A stretch of 64,000 nucleotides of DNA from Speluncibacter jeojiensis (lineage in GTDB: Bacteria > Actinomycetota > Actinomycetes > Mycobacteriales > Mycobacteriaceae): positions 310,001 to 374,000 of the forward strand of contig NZ_JAAIVF010000004.1 of the NCBI RefSeq assembly GCF_029589495.1, in the 5' to 3' direction. A program made the position numbers and the translations under genes. Below, one piece after another: positions 26,011 to 35,778 of the stretch; the first letter of the stretch is position 1; every line of letters starts with the position of its first letter. The notes below the pieces were generated by a model. That model was not told the DNA's origin. It did no database searches and saw only the letters and a program-made list of their open reading frames with translations.

Positions 26011-26691
26011 GTGGTTGCACTGATCACCAACGGCCATTCGACCGACGACCGGGGCCGGCCCTTCCGGCGCAGGCGGAACCGGCCCGCGCTGATCCTCGGC
26101 CTCGTGCTGCTGCTCATCGGCGCCGGCGTGTGGATCGGGGTCTTCTCCCACCAGTCCTCGAGCGCCGCCGACGTCGCCTGCAACGACCCCGCCCCGGCCA
26201 CGCCCGCCCCCGGCACACCGCCGGCGCCGCCACTGGGCGACCGTGTCGGCAGCGCGGCGCTGTCCCCCGTCACCCCTGCGGCACTTTCGAACGTGCGCGT
26301 GCGGGTGTTCAACGCCAACGGACAGAGCGGTCAGGCCACCCATGTGGCCTCCGAGCTGAGCGACTTCGGCTTCCTCCCGGCACCCGACAACGCGGTCGCC
26401 AACGACCCCATCTACACCAAGCAGAACCTGCAGTGCCAGGGCCAGATCCGCTTCGGCGCGGCAGGACGCGCCGAGGCCGCCGCCGTGTGGCTGGTGGCCC
26501 CGTGCGCGGAACTCATCCAGGACGGGCGCACCGACACCACCGTCGACCTGTCACTGGGCACGCTGTTCAACGACCTGTCGCCGAACCCGGATGCGCAGGC
26601 CGTGCTCAAGGCCCTGCGGGTGCCGCCGGGGTCGCCCGCGCCGACACCGGATCCGGCACTGGTCCAGGGCGCGCACTCCACTCGCTGCTGA
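26011..26691 (+). CDS. cei: Cei-like envelope protein (LytR C-terminal domain)
   Basis: A 226-residue membrane-anchored protein of the Cei group (Rv2700), an envelope-integrity factor in M. tuberculosis. A basic N-terminus (RRRRNR) is followed by one transmembrane segment at about residues 26-46 (ALILGLVLLLIGAGVWIGVF). A Pro-rich linker leads to the LytR_C domain at about 92-200, beginning VRVRVFNANGQSGQATHVASELSDFGF. Three Cys outside the membrane (VACND, NLQCQG and APCAEL) could form disulphides. The GTG start matches the family length. The neighbours DUF4193 and suhB are conserved. Confidence 0.87.
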   Translation: MVALITNGHSTDDRGRPFRRRRNRPALILGLVLLLIGAGVWIGVFSHQSSSAADVACNDPAPATPAPGTPPAPPLGDRVGSAALSPVTPAALSNVRVRVFNANGQSGQATHVASELSDFGFLPAPDNAVANDPIYTKQNLQCQGQIRFGAAGRAEAAAVWLVAPCAELIQDGRTDTTVDLSLGTLFNDLSPNPDAQAVLKALRVPPGSPAPTPDPALVQGAHSTRC

Positions 26692-26695
26692 CCGG

Positions 26696-27574
26696 TCAGG
26701 GCAACGGCCGGAAGGCGCCGATCTCGGTGAAGATCGCGCCGAGTTCGTCGGCGATTCCGGGGGCCATCGCGATCGTGACCGCACCGTCCGCGCTGACCGA
26801 GTCGGGCGCCGGCAGCCGGACCACCGCGCCGGCCTCCGCCGCGATCAGCGACCCCGCCGCCCAGTCCCACGGGCTCAGCCCGTGCTCGAAGTGCGCGTCG
26901 ACCTGACCCGAGGCGACCATGCACAGGTCCAGCGCCGCCGAACCGATGCGCCGGATGTCGCGGACCCGCCCGAGCAGCTCACCGATGAGCCGGCCCTGCG
27001 CGGCGCGGCGCCGCTCGTCGTAGCCGAAGCCGGTCGCCAGCAACGCGACCGCCGCCGAGTCGATCTCGTTGCACCGCAACGCCCGGCTCGCGCCGTCGCG
27101 CTCCACCACACTGGCGCCCTGACCCAACGCGGCCGAGTAGGTGATTTCGCGGACCACGTCCACCACCGCCCCGGCCACCGACACGCCGTCGAGCTGCACG
27201 GCCACCGAGACCGCGTACGCCGGGATGCCGTACAGGAAGTTCACGGTGCCGTCGATGGGGTCGACCACCCAGCGCAGCCCGGCGACGTCACCGGCCGTGC
27301 CGCCGCCCTCCTCGCCGAGGATCCGGTCGCCCGGACGCAGTTCGGCCAGCTGCTCGCGGATCAGCACCTCGGACTCGGTGTCGAGCACCGTGACCGGATC
27401 GGTAGGCGTGCTCTTGGTCTGCACGGCACCCTCGACCGCGCCCCCGCCCGCACCGAACACCTCGGGGCGGCGCCGGCGTATGCGGGCGGCGGCCACCTGC
27501 GCCACCTGGGTCGCCACGCGCCGCAATTCGATCGGGTTCTCGACGCCGGCCACGGCGCCCGTCGGTTCTGCCAC
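26696..27574 (-). CDS. suhB: inositol-1-monophosphatase family protein
   Basis: A 292-residue Mg2+-dependent phosphatase of the SuhB/Rv2701c group, releasing inositol for phosphatidylinositol and mycothiol synthesis. Metal motifs are GEEGGG (Glu), VVDPIDGTVNFLYG (two Asp) and SPWDWAAGSLIAAEAGA (C-terminal Asp). GTG 27574 has AGGCGG close upstream and gives the expected length; the open frame continues upstream without a better start. It is convergent with cei (4-bp gap) and divergent from ppgK. Confidence 0.93.
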   Translation of the reverse strand: MAEPTGAVAGVENPIELRRVATQVAQVAAARIRRRRPEVFGAGGGAVEGAVQTKSTPTDPVTVLDTESEVLIREQLAELRPGDRILGEEGGGTAGDVAGLRWVVDPIDGTVNFLYGIPAYAVSVAVQLDGVSVAGAVVDVVREITYSAALGQGASVVERDGASRALRCNEIDSAAVALLATGFGYDERRRAAQGRLIGELLGRVRDIRRIGSAALDLCMVASGQVDAHFEHGLSPWDWAAGSLIAAEAGAVVRLPAPDSVSADGAVTIAMAPGIADELGAIFTEIGAFRPLP

Positions 27575-27709
27575 CCGCCTATCCGAGCACACCGGGCCCG
27601 GGCATCTCCACCCACGGACCCACCCGCTTGCCAGATCCCACCGCGCGGGCCCGTCGATCACTACTGTGGTCACCGAATCGCCGGTCCGACGCGAGGGAGC
27701 CAGGAGTCG

Positions 27710-28501
27710 ATGACAAACCCCACCCCGACCACGGTCGCTGCCGCTCCCCCGCCCGCCCACAGCTTCGGGATCGACGTGGGCGGCAGCGGGGTCAAGGGCG
27801 GTGTGGTCGACCTGTCCACCGGCGCGCTGATCGGCGAGCGGGTACGCGTCGACACCCCGCAGCCGGCCACCCCCGACGCGGTGGCGAAGGTGGCCGCCCA
27901 GATCGTCACCGAGTTCGGCTGGCAGGGTCCGGTCGGGGTCACCCTGCCCTCGGTCGTCACCGGCGGGGTGGCCCGGACCGCCGCCAACATCGACAAGTCG
28001 TGGATCGGCACCGACGCCGCCGCACTGTTCTCCGACGCTCTCGGCGGACTGCCCGCGACGGTGCTCAACGACGCCGACGCGGCCGGGCTGGCCGAGGACC
28101 GGTACGGCGCCGGACGTGACGCCAAGGGGGTGGTCGTCCTGCTGACCTTCGGCACCGGCATCGGCTCCGCGGTGCTGCACAACGGGATCCTGCTGCCCAA
28201 CACCGAGTTCGGGCACCTCGAGGTGCACGGCAAAGAGGCCGAGCACCGCGCCGCGGCATCGGTGCGCGAGGACAAGGACCTCTCGTGGAAACACTGGGCC
28301 AAGGAGGTCTCGCACGTCCTGGAGACGTTCGAGGATCTGCTGTGGCCGGACCTTTTCATCGCCGGCGGCGGGATCAGCGGCAAGAGCGAGAAGTGGATCC
28401 CGCTGCTGAAGAACCGCACCCCGGTGGTGCCCGCGACGTTGCGTAACACCGCCGGTATCGTCGGCGCGGCCATGGCGGCGGCGGGACTCGGCGGGCTGTG
28501 A
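27710..28501 (+). CDS. ppgK: polyphosphate glucokinase
   Basis: A 263-residue ROK-type kinase that phosphorylates glucose with polyphosphate or ATP. The phosphate-binding loop is [16 protein letters not shown] (about residues 18-33), the catalytic Asp lies in [12 protein letters not shown], and the second phosphate loop is [29 protein letters not shown] is the glucose-binding segment typical of the PPGK group. ATG 27710 has GGAGCCAGGAG upstream. It lies immediately before sigA, as in M. tuberculosis (Rv2702-Rv2703). Confidence 0.95.
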   Translation: MTNPTPTTVAAAPPPAHSFGIDVGGSGVKGGVVDLSTGALIGERVRVDTPQPATPDAVAKVAAQIVTEFGWQGPVGVTLPSVVTGGVARTAANIDKSWIGTDAAALFSDALGGLPATVLNDADAAGLAEDRYGAGRDAKGVVVLLTFGTGIGSAVLHNGILLPNTEFGHLEVHGKEAEHRAAASVREDKDLSWKHWAKEVSHVLETFEDLLWPDLFIAGGGISGKSEKWIPLLKNRTPVVPATLRNTAGIVGAAMAAAGLGGL

Positions 28502-28619
28502 TCGCCTCGCCCGAAACCGTCGACCGCGGCGACCGTCCGGGGTCCACCCGGTCCCTCCGTACACGGCCCGGTGGACGCGCTCGACGCCCGGACCGGACCG
28601 AGCACTGCCCAACGGTCGT

Positions 28620-28625
28620 TACAAT
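28620..28625 (+). promoter_or_regulatory. candidate -10 box of the sigA promoter
   Basis: TACAAT lies about 100 nt upstream of the sigA GTG in a 226-bp gap. No good -35 is seen at 16-18 bp, which is common in this group. It would give a leader of about 95 nt ending with the GAAAGGG ribosome binding site. Confidence 0.45.
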
Positions 28626-28727
28626 GGTCAATGCTCCGGTCGATGCGCCGGACATCCTCCACAGACCTCTCCGCCGGATCTTCCACCCCGGCGCGACGCC
28701 GCACGACACCGTCACGAAAGGGCCTAC

Positions 28728-30080
28728 GTGGTAGCCACCGATACCCGTGAATCCGCTGAGGCGGCCGCCGACACCACGGCAGCGCCCGCGGCAACGACCA
28801 GCGCGACCGCGAAGAAGGCTCCGGCCAAGAAGGCTGCGGCGAAGAAGGCTCCGGCCAAGAAGACCGCCGCCAAGAAGGCGACGAAGGCCGCCGCCAAGAA
28901 GGCTCCGGCCAAGAAGACCGCTGCCAAGAAGTCCACCAAGGGCGAGAACGCCGACGGTGTCGAGACCGACGTCGACATGGACGACATCGACGTCTCCGAC
29001 GGCGAGCTCGACGCCGAGGAGGTCGTCGACGTCACAGCCGAAGCGGACGACGACACCGCCGACGAGCCCACCGAGAAGGACAAGGCCTCCGGCGACTTCG
29101 TCTGGGACGAGGAGGAGTCCGAGGCGCTGCGGCAGGCTCGCAAGGATGCCGAGCTGACCGCCTCCGCGGACTCGGTGCGCGCGTACCTCAAGCAGATCGG
29201 CAAGGTGGCGCTGCTCAACGCCGAGGAAGAGGTCGAGCTGGCCAAGCGGATCGAGGCCGGCCTGTTCGCCACCCAGAAGATGGTCGAGTTCGCCGAGCGG
29301 GGCGAGAAGCCGACCGTGGCGGTGCGGCGCGACCTCAACTGGATCTCCCGCGACGGCAACCGGGCGAAGAACCACCTGCTCGAGGCCAACCTGCGTCTGG
29401 TCGTGTCGCTGGCCAAGCGGTACACAGGCCGCGGCATGGCGTTCCTGGACCTGATCCAGGAGGGCAACCTCGGTCTGATCCGCGCGGTCGAGAAGTTCGA
29501 CTACACCAAGGGCTACAAGTTCTCCACGTACGCCACCTGGTGGATCCGTCAGGCAATCACCCGCGCCATGGCCGACCAGGCCCGCACCATCCGCATCCCC
29601 GTGCACATGGTCGAGGTCATCAACAAGCTCGGCCGTATCCAGCGCGAACTGCTCCAGGACCTGGGCCGCGAGCCCACCCCGGAGGAGCTCGCCAAGGAGA
29701 TGGACATCACGCCGGAGAAGGTGCTGGAGATCCAGCAGTACGCGCGTGAGCCGATCTCCCTGGACCAGACCATCGGCGACGAGGGCGACAGCCAACTCGG
29801 CGACTTCATCGAGGACTCCGAGGCGGTCGTTGCCGTCGACGCGGTGTCGTTCACGCTGCTGCAGGACCAGCTGCAGTCGGTGCTCGACACGCTCTCCGAG
29901 CGTGAGGCCGGCGTCGTCCGGCTGCGCTTCGGCCTCACCGACGGCCAGCCGAGGACTTTAGACGAAATCGGTCAGGTGTACGGGGTCACCCGCGAGCGGA
30001 TCCGTCAGATCGAGTCGAAGACGATGTCCAAGCTGCGTCACCCGTCGCGCTCCCAGGTGCTGCGCGACTACCTGGACTAG
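28728..30080 (+). CDS. sigA: primary sigma factor RpoD/SigA
   Basis: A 450-residue housekeeping sigma-70. Residues 29-71 form a Lys/Ala/Pro-rich basic arm made of repeated KKAPAKKxAA units, followed by an acidic stretch (about 79-115, [18 protein letters not shown]). Region 1.2 begins at [30 protein letters not shown]. Region 2 contains [35 protein letters not shown] and [16 protein letters not shown]; regions 3 and 4 end with [26 protein letters not shown] 28728 has GAAAGGG upstream. A near-perfect terminator follows. It directs core RNA polymerase to -10/-35 promoters. Confidence 0.98.
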   Translation: MVATDTRESAEAAADTTAAPAATTSATAKKAPAKKAAAKKAPAKKTAAKKATKAAAKKAPAKKTAAKKSTKGENADGVETDVDMDDIDVSDGELDAEEVVDVTAEADDDTADEPTEKDKASGDFVWDEEESEALRQARKDAELTASADSVRAYLKQIGKVALLNAEEEVELAKRIEAGLFATQKMVEFAERGEKPTVAVRRDLNWISRDGNRAKNHLLEANLRLVVSLAKRYTGRGMAFLDLIQEGNLGLIRAVEKFDYTKGYKFSTYATWWIRQAITRAMADQARTIRIPVHMVEVINKLGRIQRELLQDLGREPTPEELAKEMDITPEKVLEIQQYAREPISLDQTIGDEGDSQLGDFIEDSEAVVAVDAVSFTLLQDQLQSVLDTLSEREAGVVRLRFGLTDGQPRTLDEIGQVYGVTRERIRQIESKTMSKLRHPSRSQVLRDYLD

Positions 30081-30101
30081 CAGCCCGAACCACCGCCGAC
30101 T

Positions 30102-30144
30102 CCCCCGTGGGCGCCCACCTGTGACAGGTGGGCGCCCACGGGGG
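30102..30144 (+). terminator. intrinsic terminator after sigA
   Basis: CCCCCGTGGGCGCCCACCT (30102-30120) pairs perfectly with AGGTGGGCGCCCACGGGGG (30126-30144), extended by one G-C pair to leave a 3-nt loop (TGA), then TTT. It is among the longest perfect stems in the window. Confidence 0.93.
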
Positions 30145-30269
30145 TTTCGGCCGCCGCGAGGTCGCCTCGAGGCGTTACCGATCGATTGCCCGAAAGCCGG
30201 TTCCGCGTGAGGTCGCTTCTGCTCTACTGACTCTCGTTGTCTGGCAACCGACCGGGAGGATGCTTCGAG

Positions 30270-31502
30270 ATGCGCGATGGGCAGCGGCGGGGTCGACTGG
30301 GCGCGGCGATGACGTCGCTGCTCACGCTTGCACTGACGCTCGGGTCGGCGATCGTGATTGGTTCGGCGTCCGCCGCCGGCCCGGTCTACCCGGTTGCCGA
30401 TCCGGACTCGTTCTACCTGCCACCGCCGGACCTGGCCGCGCACAAGCCCGGTGACGTGCTCAAGTCGCGGCCGATGCCGTTCAACTTCTACTTCCCGACC
30501 AGTTCGGTCTGGCAGGTGCTGTTCCGGTCGACGGATTCCGAGGGCAAGCCGATCGCCGCGAACACCACGTTCGTCCTGCCCAACAACCACCGCCCGAACG
30601 GCCCGCTGGTCTCGTATCAGCACATCATCAACGCGCTCGGAAACAAGTGCAAGCTCTCCACCGAGCTGTATACGACCGACCTGTTCACCCAGATCCGGGA
30701 GGCGCCCGGGCTCAACATCGCGCTCGCCCGCGGCTGGGCGGTGGCACTGCCCGACCACCTCGGTCCGCGGATGGCGTACGGGGCGGCCAAGCTCGGCGGG
30801 CAGATCACCCTCGACGGGATCCGCGCTGTGCAGTCGCTGCCGCAGTTGCAGGTGTCCAAGAGCCCGGTCGGGCTGGCCGGCTATTCGGGCGGTGGGATGG
30901 CGACCGCGTGGGCGGCCGCGCTGGCCCCGGCCTACGCACCGGAACTGAACATCGTCGGCGCCGCCGAGGGCGGGGTCCCGATGAACCTGTCCAAGATGGC
31001 CCGGGTCCTCGGCCCCAATCCGCATGTCGCGTTCGGCCTGGCGATGGCCGCGGCGCTCGGCCTCGAACGGGAGTACCCCGACCGGATCAACGTCTCCGGC
31101 CAGCTCAACGGTCAGGGCCGCTGGCTGCAGCAGATGATCGCGAACGGCTGCACCAACGAGATCATGTTCTGGGGTGTCGGCCGCAGCGCCACCCAGGTGA
31201 CCGACAACAAGAACTTCATGGACGACCCGGCGGCGTTCCGGGTGCTGGACGAGAACAGCCTCGAGCTCTACCCGGGCGTGCCGAAGACGCCGATCTTCGA
31301 ATGGCACAGCCCCACCGACGGGTTGATCCCGGTGGACTCGATCGTCAACACCACCCGCCGCTACTGCGCGGCCGGCACCCACGTCGAGACGCTGCTCACC
31401 CCCACACCCGACCACCTGTCGGCGGCCGTGCTCGGCCTGCCGCGGGCACTCGACTGGATCGATCAGCGGTTCCGGGGCGAACCGTTACGCGGTGGGTGCT
31501 GA
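30270..31502 (+). CDS. secreted lipase (LIP family)
   Basis: A 410-residue exported lipase of the fungal/actinobacterial LIP family (PF03583 type). The signal peptide is basic RDGQRRGR, a hydrophobic core, then SASA before AGPVYPV. The mature enzyme carries the nucleophile elbow LAGYSGGGMAT. Candidate catalytic Asp and His are in HSPTDGLIPVDS and PDHLSAAVLG. Cys residues (NKCKLS, ANGCTN, RRYCAAG) could form disulphides outside the cell. ATG 30270 lies 10 nt after GGGAGGA; an in-frame GTG-type start at 30237 would add 11 residues before it. It probably hydrolyses triacylglycerols or other esters. It is monocistronic between sigA and a DUF952 gene. Confidence 0.9.
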   Translation: MRDGQRRGRLGAAMTSLLTLALTLGSAIVIGSASAAGPVYPVADPDSFYLPPPDLAAHKPGDVLKSRPMPFNFYFPTSSVWQVLFRSTDSEGKPIAANTTFVLPNNHRPNGPLVSYQHIINALGNKCKLSTELYTTDLFTQIREAPGLNIALARGWAVALPDHLGPRMAYGAAKLGGQITLDGIRAVQSLPQLQVSKSPVGLAGYSGGGMATAWAAALAPAYAPELNIVGAAEGGVPMNLSKMARVLGPNPHVAFGLAMAAALGLEREYPDRINVSGQLNGQGRWLQQMIANGCTNEIMFWGVGRSATQVTDNKNFMDDPAAFRVLDENSLELYPGVPKTPIFEWHSPTDGLIPVDSIVNTTRRYCAAGTHVETLLTPTPDHLSAAVLGLPRALDWIDQRFRGEPLRGGC

Positions 31503-31518
31503 CCGCCCGCCTCGCGGA

Positions 31519-31866
31519 TCACAGCCGGGGCGTCCCGAAACGTCCGCCCGCGTCGCGCCGGTACGGCACCGCCCGCCGCACCGCGCAGACCGGGATCGGG
31601 CCGTACAGGTGCGGGAAACGCATCGCCGCCGGGTCGGTCGGCACCCCCGGTTCCCAGCGGAGGGGCGCGTCGAGCAGATCCGGGTCGAGCACCAGCAGCA
31701 GCACGTCGTCGCGTCCGTGGAAGAGCCGGTTCGCGGGCAGCTCCACCTGGCCGGGGGTGGACAGGTGCACGAAGCCGTCCGCGGCGAACGAATCGGGCCG
31801 GTAGTGCTCGCGGCCGGATGCGGTCGGCCAGTCGTCGGTCGTGCACATGTGCAGCAGCGGTTCCAC
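31519..31866 (-). CDS. DUF952 family protein
   Basis: A 115-residue protein beginning at GTG 31866 (MEPLLHMCTTDDW). Family marks are HYRPDSFAADGFVHLSTPGQVELPANRLF, where the FVHLS and NRLF blocks are characteristic, DVLLLVLDPDLL, and LRWEPG followed by FPHLYGPIPVCAV. The catalytic chemistry is unknown; a ligand-binding fold related to ADP-ribosyl-type enzymes has been suggested for the family. It is convergent with the lipase gene (16 bp). Confidence 0.87.
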   Translation of the reverse strand: MEPLLHMCTTDDWPTASGREHYRPDSFAADGFVHLSTPGQVELPANRLFHGRDDVLLLVLDPDLLDAPLRWEPGVPTDPAAMRFPHLYGPIPVCAVRRAVPYRRDAGGRFGTPRL

Positions 31867-32151
31867 CCCACCAGCATGCCCAGCGCCGGCATGACCGCCC
31901 ACGCCGAACCGGGTCCCGGCGACCGGATTTCGCCATCAGCAGAATTTCGGGTTGATCGACCGCTGACCGCGGCAGACGGCCATGATCGCGTTGTTAGAGA
32001 CGACACACCGGTGATGTCCGGGGAACAACCCGCGGACGCCAAACGTCTGACAGAGTGGATTCACCACGTCAATCCCGGACTGGTGTGATCAGAACGGGCC
32101 TGGCACGGCCCCAACGGAGTCCGAGCGTTCGGAGTCCAGGACGGAGGAGTC

Positions 32152-32346
32152 ATGAACGGCACACTGACCACCCCCAAACTGACCGCTGCCGACCGGTGTG
32201 ACCGGTGCGGCGCCGCTGCTCGCGTACGGGCCCTGCTTCCGTCCGGGGGCGAACTCCTCTTCTGCCGGCACCACGCCAACGAGCACGAGGCGCGGCTGCG
32301 TGAGCTCGAGGCCGTCATCGTCGAGGACGCCGACGTCCTGGCCTGA
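32152..32346 (+). CDS. DUF7455 small zinc-knuckle protein
   Basis: A 64-residue protein of the Rv2708c type. DRCDRCGAAARVRALLPSGG and LLFCRHHANEHE give a CxxC plus CxxH-type pattern likely to bind zinc, followed by a charged helix (EARLRELEAVIVED). Function is unknown. ATG 32152 has GGAGGAG immediately upstream. It is followed by a strong bidirectional hairpin. Confidence 0.9.
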   Translation: MNGTLTTPKLTAADRCDRCGAAARVRALLPSGGELLFCRHHANEHEARLRELEAVIVEDADVLA

Positions 32347-32354
32347 TCTGAACC

Positions 32355-32391
32355 ACGAACGGCGGGCGATCACCGATCGCCCGCCGTTCGT
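32355..32391. terminator. bidirectional terminator between DUF7455 and helicase genes
   Basis: A perfect 17-bp stem (32355-32371 with 32375-32391) and a 3-nt loop ACC. It lies between convergent genes and can serve both. Confidence 0.85.
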
Positions 32392-32428
32392 CGTATCCGG
32401 ACCCGGTCACCCGCCGCCGGGTGCCGCA

Positions 32429-34180
32429 TCACCAGGACCGCAGTGTCGCGATCCGCTTGTTGAGCTGATCGAGGGTGGCCAGGGCGGTCGGCGGGCCACC
32501 GCAGGTGCGGCGTAGTTCGCCGTGGATCGCCCCGTGCGGCTTCCCTGTCCGGTGATGGTGCATCGCCACCAGCGTGTTCAGTTCGCGGCGCAGGTCGCTG
32601 AGCTGACGGGCCGTCGACTCGTCCTGATCCGCCCCGCGCGAGGCGGGTGTCGGCGCCGGCGGCGTCGGGTCGGCGGTGCGGTTGTCGAGTTGTTCGGACT
32701 GCCGACGGCGCAGCAACGCCCGCATCTGGTCGGCGTCGAGCAGCCCGGGCAGGCCGAGATAGTCGGCCTCCTCGTCGCTGCCGGAGAAGGTGGCGGTGCC
32801 GAACGAGGAACCGTCGTAGATCACCTGATCCAACTCGGCGTCCGCGCCGAGCGAGGTGAACGCCTTCTCCTCTTCCCCCGGCTCGTCCTTCTGCTTGTTC
32901 GCATCGGCGAGCAGTTCGTCGTCGAAGCCGTTCTTCTCCCGGTGCGGCTTGCCGAGCACGTGGTCGCGCTGCGCCTCGAGCTGGCTGGCCAGGTCGAGCA
33001 GGACCGGCACCGACGGCAGGAACACACTGGCGGTCTCGCCCTTGCGACGCGACCGCACGAACCGGCCGATCGCCTGCGCGAAGTACAGCGGCGTCGAGGC
33101 GCTGGTCGCGTACACGCCGACCGCCAGCCGGGGCACGTCGACGCCCTCGGACACCATGCGCACGGCGACCATCCAGCGGTCGTCGCCGCGGCTGAACTCG
33201 GCGATCCGCTTGGACGCACTCGGGTCGTCGGACAGGACGACGGTCGGCTCGGTGCCGGTGATGCCGGTGAGGGTCTTCGCGTAGGCGCGGGCGGTGGTCT
33301 GGTCGGTCGCGATCACCAACCCGCCCGCGTCCGGCACCCCGCTCGCGCGCAACTGCTCGAGCCGGGTGTTCGCCGCGACGAGCACCGACGGGATCCAGTC
33401 GCCGGCCGGATCGAGCGCGGTCCGCCACGCCCGCGCGGTCTGCTCGACGCTCAGCGGTTCGCCCAACCGCGCGCTGAACTCCTCGCCGGCGCTGGTGCGC
33501 CAGCGCGCCTCCCCTGAGTACGCGAGGAACACCACGGGCCGCACGACGCCGTCGGCGAGCGCATCGGAGTAGCCGTAGGCGTGGTCCGCCTTCGACCGCA
33601 TCAGCCCTTCCGAGTCGGGCTCGTAGGTCACGAACGGGATGGCGCTGTCGTCGCTGCGGAACGGGGTACCGGTCAGCGCCAGCCGTCGGGTCGCGTCGCC
33701 GAACGCCTCCCGGATGCCGTCGCCCCAGCTCTTCGCGTCGCCGCCGTGGTGGATCTCGTCGAGGATCACCAGCGTGCGCCGGTTCTCGGTGCGGACGCGG
33801 TGACGGAACGGGTGCGAGGCGACCTGCGCGTAGGTCACGACCACGCCGTGGTAGTCGCTCGAGGTCTGCCCGGTCGAGTTGGAGAAGTTCGAATCCAGCG
33901 CGATGCCGGCCCGCGCCGCCGACTCCGACCACTGGTGTTTGAGGTGCTCGGTGGGGGCGACGACGGTGATCTGGTCGACGGTGCGGTCGGCGAGCAGTTC
34001 CGCGGCGATGCGCAGGCCGAACGTCGTCTTGCCGGCGCCCGGCGTGGCGACCGCGAGGAAGTCCTTGGGCTTGGTGGCCAGGTACTTGGCCAGCGCGCGG
34101 CGCTGCCACACGCGCAGCGGCGCACCGCCTGGAACCGTCGGCGCCGGCTCCGCGTTGTCGTGACGTGGTTCACCCAGCAC
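32429..34180 (-). CDS. DEAD/DEAH-box helicase (type III restriction/SSL2-like)
   Basis: A 583-residue superfamily-2 helicase. Motif I is VATPGAGKTTFGLR, motif II VILDEIHHGG, and motif III ALTGTPFRSD. In the second RecA-like domain, DRWMVAVRMVSEGVDVPRLAVGVYA and FAQAIGRFVRSR are motifs V and VI. A charged linker (EEEKAFTSLGADAELDQV) leads to a C-terminal helical part with HHHRTGKPHGAIHGELRR. GTG 34180 follows GGGGAAGG by about 10 nt. Its target (RNA or DNA) is not evident. It is divergent from the YihY gene over 172 bp. Confidence 0.85.
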   Translation of the reverse strand: MLGEPRHDNAEPAPTVPGGAPLRVWQRRALAKYLATKPKDFLAVATPGAGKTTFGLRIAAELLADRTVDQITVVAPTEHLKHQWSESAARAGIALDSNFSNSTGQTSSDYHGVVVTYAQVASHPFRHRVRTENRRTLVILDEIHHGGDAKSWGDGIREAFGDATRRLALTGTPFRSDDSAIPFVTYEPDSEGLMRSKADHAYGYSDALADGVVRPVVFLAYSGEARWRTSAGEEFSARLGEPLSVEQTARAWRTALDPAGDWIPSVLVAANTRLEQLRASGVPDAGGLVIATDQTTARAYAKTLTGITGTEPTVVLSDDPSASKRIAEFSRGDDRWMVAVRMVSEGVDVPRLAVGVYATSASTPLYFAQAIGRFVRSRRKGETASVFLPSVPVLLDLASQLEAQRDHVLGKPHREKNGFDDELLADANKQKDEPGEEEKAFTSLGADAELDQVIYDGSSFGTATFSGSDEEADYLGLPGLLDADQMRALLRRRQSEQLDNRTADPTPPAPTPASRGADQDESTARQLSDLRRELNTLVAMHHHRTGKPHGAIHGELRRTCGGPPTALATLDQLNKRIATLRSW

Positions 34181-34352
34181 AGACGACCAACCTTCCCCAG
34201 ATCCACACTCCGGCACGCACCCGACAGCATCGACGAGCCTAACCGGACCACCGACATGAGCGCCGTCACACCGGGCCCGCCGCCGAGAAAATGCCGGACA
34301 CGACCGACGATGACGCCGGACCTGCGCCCGGGTCGGGGATGCTGAACACACG

Positions 34353-35435
34353 ATGACCGACAGCACCGACCCGAACACCGCACGACCCCACCCGACCGCA
34401 CCCGAGGCAGCACCCGACCCCGGGCGTGTCCCGGAACCCGACGACTGCACGCCCACGCCGCGCGGGCACCGGTCGGTGCGCGACGTCCTGCGCACCCCCG
34501 GAAAGGTGATCGGCCGGACCGTGGTGCGCGCCTGGGACGATTCGATTTTCGGCAAGTCCGCGCAGGCGGCGTTCTGGCAGACACTGTCGCTGCCGCCGCT
34601 GCTGCTCGGGTTGCTCGGCAGCCTCGGATTCGTCGGCGGCTGGTTCGGTCCGAACACGGTCGACATCGTGGAGTCGAAGATCGTCAGCGCCAGCCGGCGG
34701 GTGTTCAGCCCGAACGTGGTCGACCAGATCATCAACCCGACTATCGGCGACATGCTCGCACGCGGGCGCGGCGAGATCGTCTCACTGGGGTTCCTGCTGT
34801 CGTTCTGGGCGGGCTCGTCCGCGATCTCGTGCTTCGTCGATTCGATCTGCGAGGCGCACGGCCAGCAGGACCACCGCAACCCGGTGTGGCAGCGGATCTT
34901 CGCCCTGATCCTCTACGTGTTCTTCCTGCTGCTGGGCGTGTTCATCTTGCCGGTGGTCGCGTTGGGACCGTCACTGATCGGCAAGATCCTGCCGGAGTCG
35001 TGGCACACGCTCGGGTCGCAGCTGCTCGACACGCTGTACTACCCCGCGGTCGGCGTGTTGTTGCTGCTCGGCCTCACCACCCTGTACCGCCTCGCGCTGC
35101 CCAAACCGCTGCCGTGGCATCGGCTGGCCGGCGGCGCACTGCTCGCGGGCGTGTTCTTCCTCGCGGCCGCCACGGTGCTGCGCTTCTACCTGGGCTGGGT
35201 GACCAGCACCGGCTACACCTACGGGGCGCTGGCCACCCCGATCGCGTTCCTGCTGTTCACGTTCTTCCTGGGCTTCGCGGTCGTGCTCGGCGCGGAACTC
35301 AACGCGACCGTCCAGGAGTTCTGGCCGGCCCGCGCCACCCGGATCGAGCAGATGCGCGAGTGGCTGGCCGCGCAGTCGGCGGCGGGGGGGCTGCCGACGG
35401 ACGATCAGTCGCCGCCGGGGCGCAGTCCGTCGTAG
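34353..35435 (+). CDS. YihY/BrkB family membrane protein
   Basis: A 360-residue protein of the YihY (formerly RNase BN-like) family, Rv2707 type, with six predicted helices between residues about 75 and 310. A Pro-rich soluble N-terminus precedes the conserved DDSIFGKSAQAAFWQTLSL. GEIVSLGFLLSFWAGSSAI and TYGALATPIAFLLFTFFLGFAVVLGAELNAT are the family blocks. Function is not settled. The 3' end overlaps the convergent DUF3039 gene by 31 bp. Confidence 0.88.
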   Translation: MTDSTDPNTARPHPTAPEAAPDPGRVPEPDDCTPTPRGHRSVRDVLRTPGKVIGRTVVRAWDDSIFGKSAQAAFWQTLSLPPLLLGLLGSLGFVGGWFGPNTVDIVESKIVSASRRVFSPNVVDQIINPTIGDMLARGRGEIVSLGFLLSFWAGSSAISCFVDSICEAHGQQDHRNPVWQRIFALILYVFFLLLGVFILPVVALGPSLIGKILPESWHTLGSQLLDTLYYPAVGVLLLLGLTTLYRLALPKPLPWHRLAGGALLAGVFFLAAATVLRFYLGWVTSTGYTYGALATPIAFLLFTFFLGFAVVLGAELNATVQEFWPARATRIEQMREWLAAQSAAGGLPTDDQSPPGRSPS

Positions 35436-35644
35436 ACCTTCTTGCACTCCGGGCACACCGGCGAGCCGGGCTTCGGCGACTTCGTCACCGGGAAGACCTC
35501 CCCGCACAGCGCCACGACGTGCGTGCCCATCACCGCGCTCTCGGCAATCTTGTTCTTCTTGACGTAGTGGAAGAACTTGGGGGCGTCGTCGTCGGTGCGC
35601 TCGTCGGTGGTGGTGTCCGGGCGTTCCTGGATCTGAGTGCTCAC
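35405..35644 (-). CDS. DUF3039 zinc-ribbon-like protein
   Basis: A 79-residue protein with KFFHYVKKNKIAESAVMGTHVVALCGEVFPVTKSPKPGSPVCPECKKVYDGL read in segments: the HYV-KK-KI-ESAV-G and CGE...CPECKK blocks define DUF3039. Cys residues in ALCGE and VCPECKK could bind zinc with His31-type residues. GTG 35644 is preferred; an ATG at 35662 would add six residues. Function is unknown. It overlaps the tail of the convergent YihY gene by 31 bp. Confidence 0.85.
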   Translation of the reverse strand: MSTQIQERPDTTTDERTDDDAPKFFHYVKKNKIAESAVMGTHVVALCGEVFPVTKSPKPGSPVCPECKKVYDGLRPGGD

Positions 35645-35778
35645 CGTTCCATGATGCCGCACCGCACCGGCCGCGCACCATGACGCGGTGCGCCCCGGCC
35701 CTTCCGTCTTCCCGACCGGGCCGGGTCAATTCCTCCCCTGGTGGTGCGGTCGCGTCGACGGAGTGGAACAGTGGGGGT

